This document shows, one piece after another, positions 61,798 to 64,000 of a DNA stretch of 64,000 nucleotides. The position numbers and the translations under genes were made by a program. The notes under the pieces were generated by a model. It made no database searches. It saw nothing but the letters and a program-made list of their open reading frames with translations, and was not told the DNA's origin. Positions within the stretch are counted from its first letter, which is position 1, and every line of letters starts with the position of its first letter. The DNA comes from Rhodocyclaceae bacterium (lineage in GTDB: Bacteria > Pseudomonadota > Gammaproteobacteria > Burkholderiales > Rhodocyclaceae), in NCBI GenBank assembly GCA_030681195.1, contig JAUXXJ010000046.1, positions 1 through 64,000 of the forward strand. Reading direction: 5' to 3'.

Positions 61798-61842
61798 GGC
61801 GGGCACCAGATCTTCTTCCGGGTGCCTGCCGTTTTTATTTTT
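61798..61842 (+). terminator. Terminator-like hairpin between arxC and arxD
   Basis: GGCGGGCACC pairs with GGTGCCTGCC (one G-U) around a 13-base loop, followed by GTTTTTATTTTT. It lies 12 bp before arxD and would reduce transcription into the chaperone and downstream genes. Confidence 0.7.
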
Positions 61843-61853
61843 CGGGATAAGAG

Positions 61854-62729
61854 ATGAACCAAGACAGCGATTACCTGCAATCCATGTCCGATCTTTTTCT
61901 CTGCCTGGCGCGCGCCTTCCTGGCGCCGACTGACAAAGATTTTGTTGCCGCCTTTCGCAGCGATCTCGTCGACGATCTCAACGACATTGCGGCCGAACTG
62001 TCCTTTGCCTGCAACGAACCGGCCGAACTGTTGCGCGACAGCCTGACGGACGTCGGCGACGACCTCCTGCTCCAGACCTATAGCGCCTTGTTTCTCCAGC
62101 CACCGATCCGCGTTTTTCTGAATGCCTCGGTGCACCTCGATGGCTCGCTGATGGGGCCAAGCGCCAAGGCAATCGACGATGTTTTTCGCAGCCACGGCCT
62201 GCAACCGGCCGAAAAGATGCGCGATCTGCCCGATCATCTTTCCCGCCTGCTTGAATTTACGGGGCTGCGCTACGCACACGCTGCGGAATCTGAAGCGCGA
62301 GGCCATTCCGCTCAAGCCTGCAAGGCATTCGAAGAGGCGCGCAAATTTGCTGCCGACTTCCTGCAACCCTGGCTGCCCGGCTTTGCTGTGGAAATTCGTA
62401 CCGCTTGCGAAGAAATGGGTCTTCCGACGCCGTACCAGCATCTGGCCGAGTTGGCCGCCATCGCGGCCTGGGAAGGCGATGCCTGGCGCGAGATTGAAAA
62501 GGACAGCAAGCGCGATCGTCCGGAGCGCGAGCCCAGGCAGACGGCATGCAGTCAGTGCGGGAAAGCTTTCGCCGAAGACGCTGCCCTTGTCGCCGTGCAG
62601 CGAATCATGGAGAAACGCGGGCTGGACATTTCACACCTGGATCGCTGCCCGCACTGTCGTGGCCTCACTGACAACGGCAAGATCGAAGCGCTCGACATGG
62701 CGGAACTGGGTGTTGCAAACCGGCAATGA
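61854..62729 (+). CDS. arxD: TorD-family molybdoenzyme chaperone ArxD
   Basis: The N-terminal 190 residues form the all-helical TorD fold ('LFLCLARAFLAP', 'DLLLQTYSALFLQPP', 'LPDHLSRLLEFTGL') that binds the Tat leader of the catalytic subunit and assists cofactor insertion. The C-terminal 60 residues add a zinc-ribbon-like pair CSQCGKAF and CPHC, which is unusual for TorD proteins. 291 aa. It follows the arxC hairpin. Confidence 0.82.
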   Translation: MNQDSDYLQSMSDLFLCLARAFLAPTDKDFVAAFRSDLVDDLNDIAAELSFACNEPAELLRDSLTDVGDDLLLQTYSALFLQPPIRVFLNASVHLDGSLMGPSAKAIDDVFRSHGLQPAEKMRDLPDHLSRLLEFTGLRYAHAAESEARGHSAQACKAFEEARKFAADFLQPWLPGFAVEIRTACEEMGLPTPYQHLAELAAIAAWEGDAWREIEKDSKRDRPEREPRQTACSQCGKAFAEDAALVAVQRIMEKRGLDISHLDRCPHCRGLTDNGKIEALDMAELGVANRQ

Positions 62730-63262
62730 AGTTGCACTTTCTCGCCGTTGCAGGCATCGCATTGCCGTTGCTGGCAATGCCGGCGCGAGGAGAAATGGAC
62801 CATCGGGAATATCTCCCGGTAGAAGTCGAGAAGCCTGCCGAGGCCCGGCTGCAACTGCAACGCCAGATCGAAACCGATCTGGCGGATGCCGCCGTGCGGG
62901 CAGCAAAGGAACGCGAGGCTGCTGAAGCGGCCCGCCTCGCCATGGAAGCAGAACTTGCCGCCCGCCCCCTCGGCGTGCGTCTCGCCGAAATACGCTGCGC
63001 CACGGTCTGCCACGGTCCCGAGCGCTTTGCCCTCAGCCGCCACACTAGGCTTGGCTGGCAGGCCGTCATCCTGCGCATGCAATACATGAACGGCGCCATT
63101 ATCAAATCCGGGGAAAGCAACGCACTCGCCCGGCATCTGGCCGAAACGCAACCCGCCAGCCCGCTGGCATCCGTTCTGGAATACGCAATGCTGCCTGCCC
63201 TTCTTGCCATCCTCTGGATGGGCAGGCAGGGTTGGCAGCGCTGGAAAACCGAAATAAGGTGA
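62726..63262 (+). CDS. Membrane-anchored cytochrome-like protein with atypical CX3CH motif
   Basis: A signal peptide (MKLHFLAVAGIALPLLAMPARG) is followed by a charged coiled coil (residues 34-80), a heme-type motif CATVCH at 91-96, then 'SRHTRLGWQAVILRMQYMNGA', which resembles the segment after the heme of cytochrome c subunits that pair with such oxidoreductases. A C-terminal membrane helix is at 150-165. Three residues separate the two Cys instead of two. It overlaps arxD by 4 bp, so it is part of the operon. Electron transfer to or from ArxC/ArxA is inference. Confidence 0.7.
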   Translation: MKLHFLAVAGIALPLLAMPARGEMDHREYLPVEVEKPAEARLQLQRQIETDLADAAVRAAKEREAAEAARLAMEAELAARPLGVRLAEIRCATVCHGPERFALSRHTRLGWQAVILRMQYMNGAIIKSGESNALARHLAETQPASPLASVLEYAMLPALLAILWMGRQGWQRWKTEIR

Positions 63263-63267
63263 ACACG

Positions 63268-63522
63268 ATGCGCTACTTGCGAACCACTGTCTTTCTTATG
63301 CTCTGCGCTGGCAGTAGCGCACACGGAGCGGAACCCCCAATGCCTGCCAAACCGGCAGTCAAAACGCATCCTCCCGCCACAGTAGGGAAGAATGACAAAC
63401 CCCCTCCGGTAAAGCAGTCGCAACCGAAGAGAAAGCCGGCAGGGAGTACGCCACCGGCAGCCGGGCCCACACCACAGATCGACCAGAGCGACCATGGACT
63501 CGGATGCTCCGCCGACACATGA
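63268..63522 (+). CDS. Small Pro/Lys-rich secreted protein (84 aa), function unknown
   Basis: MRYLRTTVFLMLCAGSSAHG is a signal peptide with cleavage near AHG-AE; the mature part is dominated by Pro, Lys and Ala (PPPVKQ, QPKRKP) and ends GLGCSADT. I do not recognise a family. It lies 5 bp after the cytochrome-like gene in the arx operon. Confidence 0.5.
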   Translation: MRYLRTTVFLMLCAGSSAHGAEPPMPAKPAVKTHPPATVGKNDKPPPVKQSQPKRKPAGSTPPAAGPTPQIDQSDHGLGCSADT

Positions 63523-63643
63523 AATTTTACTAGCCAGTGCAATCAAGGCGAATGCGCAGTGTGACTTCTATGGCGAACTCGCCGATCTGGCCAGCCTGTT
63601 TGTTTCACAAGAAATGACTCGACTCAACGCTATTTCCAGTTAG
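63494..63643 (+). CDS. Possible small ORF (49 aa), function unknown
   Basis: Begins MDSDAPPTHEILLASAIKAN and ends at TAG 63641-63643. It overlaps the preceding gene by 29 bp and has one Cys. It may be a translated small protein or a chance frame. Confidence 0.25.
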   Translation: MDSDAPPTHEILLASAIKANAQCDFYGELADLASLFVSQEMTRLNAISS

Positions 63644-63654
63644 AATTACGACTC

Positions 63655-63670
63655 TTCCATAATCATGGAA
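63655..63670. promoter_or_regulatory. Inverted repeat upstream of arsR, candidate operator
   Basis: TTCCAT AATC ATGGAA is a perfect 6-4-6 inverted repeat ending 8 bp before the arsR ATG, a typical autoregulatory position for ArsR. Confidence 0.6.
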
Positions 63671-63678
63671 ATGTTGTA

Positions 63679-64000
63679 ATGGATATTCAGACTGCTGTTG
63701 GAAAGCTCGCCGCACTGGCACAGGAAACCAGGTTGTCGATTTTTCGCCTTCTGGTCGAGAAGGGGCCGGACGGCATGAACGCCGGGGCGATTGCCGAGAC
63801 GCTTGACCTGGCCCCGGCCACCTTGTCTTTTCACATTGCCCATCTGGCACGAGCGGGCCTGGTCAGTTCCCGTCAGGAAAGCCGCTTCATTTTCTACTCG
63901 GCCAGTTTTACGGCGATGGACGACCTGATTGCCTACCTGACGGATAACTGTTGTCAGGGGCAAGCGCAATGCCTGCCAAAAACTGCCGCTAAAACCGCTT
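63679..64000 (+). CDS. arsR: ArsR-family arsenic-responsive repressor (3' end outside window)
   Basis: Winged helix: 'LAALAQETRLSIFRLLVEKGPDGMNAGAIAETLDLAPATLSFHIAHLARAGLVSSRQESRFIFYSA'. The usual ELCVCDL metal site in helix 3 is absent; instead Cys91, Cys92 and Cys98 (NCCQGQAQC) sit in the C-terminal region, the arrangement known for Acidithiobacillus-type ArsR (CC-x5-C). It is open to the window edge and presumably starts an ars resistance operon. Confidence 0.88.
   Translation, partial: MDIQTAVGKLAALAQETRLSIFRLLVEKGPDGMNAGAIAETLDLAPATLSFHIAHLARAGLVSSRQESRFIFYSASFTAMDDLIAYLTDNCCQGQAQCLPKTAAKTA

Overview
The window reads as a chromosomal segment of a GC-rich betaproteobacterium, most likely of the Rhodocyclales group. 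The reasons are the gene orders rimP-nusA-infB-rbfA-truB-rpsO-pnp, smc-zipA-ligA and trpS-scpA-scpB-rluB, a PilU-type pilus ATPase, and an arx arsenite-oxidation locus of the kind known from anaerobic beta- and gammaproteobacteria. This placement is inference; no rRNA is present.

Layout. 1-6.5 kb is accessory: the right end of an IS66-family element, a winged-helix protein, a small TPR protein, a NUDIX hydrolase, a YedK-like SRAP protein, a broken histidine-phosphatase fragment, DUF423 and cupin proteins, an SDR oxidoreductase and a diguanylate cyclase with an NMT1-like sensor. 6.8-11.7 kb (minus) holds queF, dapC, dapD, pilU and dapE. 11.7-17.0 kb (minus) holds a tightly overlapping biotin operon, bioA-bioF-bioH-bioC, ending in azlC-azlD, then an Hpt protein. 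17.05-26.4 kb (minus) is a five-gene defence-type island (SNF2 helicase, DinD, Mod methyltransferase, YhcG/DUF1016 nuclease, Res) lying between bioA and bioD. bioD and bioB follow, convergent.

28-42.6 kb (plus) is mostly housekeeping: a 42-aa basic protein, a 2OG oxygenase, smc, zipA, ligA, galU, hpt, a PHP phosphoesterase, yciO, an M50 protease, trpS, scpA, scpB and rluB. The structural condensin gene (smc) and its kleisin partners (scpAB) are both here but separated. 42.6-51.4 kb is the rimP-nusA-infB-rbfA-truB-rpsO-pnp translation/RNA-decay cluster, with a promoter, an attenuator-like leader hairpin and terminators. dksA and two tRNA genes (Pro-TGG, Arg-TCT) follow.

52.2-64 kb is an arsenic region. 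A minus-strand operon encodes a PhnD-like periplasmic sensor (ArxX), a histidine kinase (ArxS) and a sigma54 activator (ArxR). It diverges from a plus-strand operon encoding a polyferredoxin (ArxB'), a molybdopterin catalytic subunit with the GRGWG motif (ArxA), a ferredoxin subunit (ArxB), an NrfD-like membrane subunit (ArxC) and a TorD-like chaperone (ArxD). A good sigma54 promoter precedes arxB'. Downstream are a membrane-anchored cytochrome-like protein with an atypical CX3CH motif, two small ORFs and an ArsR repressor that runs off the window. Together they form a self-regulated pathway for anaerobic arsenite oxidation.

Across the whole window lies a 24-bp dispersed repeat (AAAAGTCGGCGCTGG followed by a GACGGC end). 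I located 12 copies, many inside conserved genes and read in several different frames. This and the defence island are the least explained features. All calls come from reading the sequence and remembered family knowledge; no database search was run.
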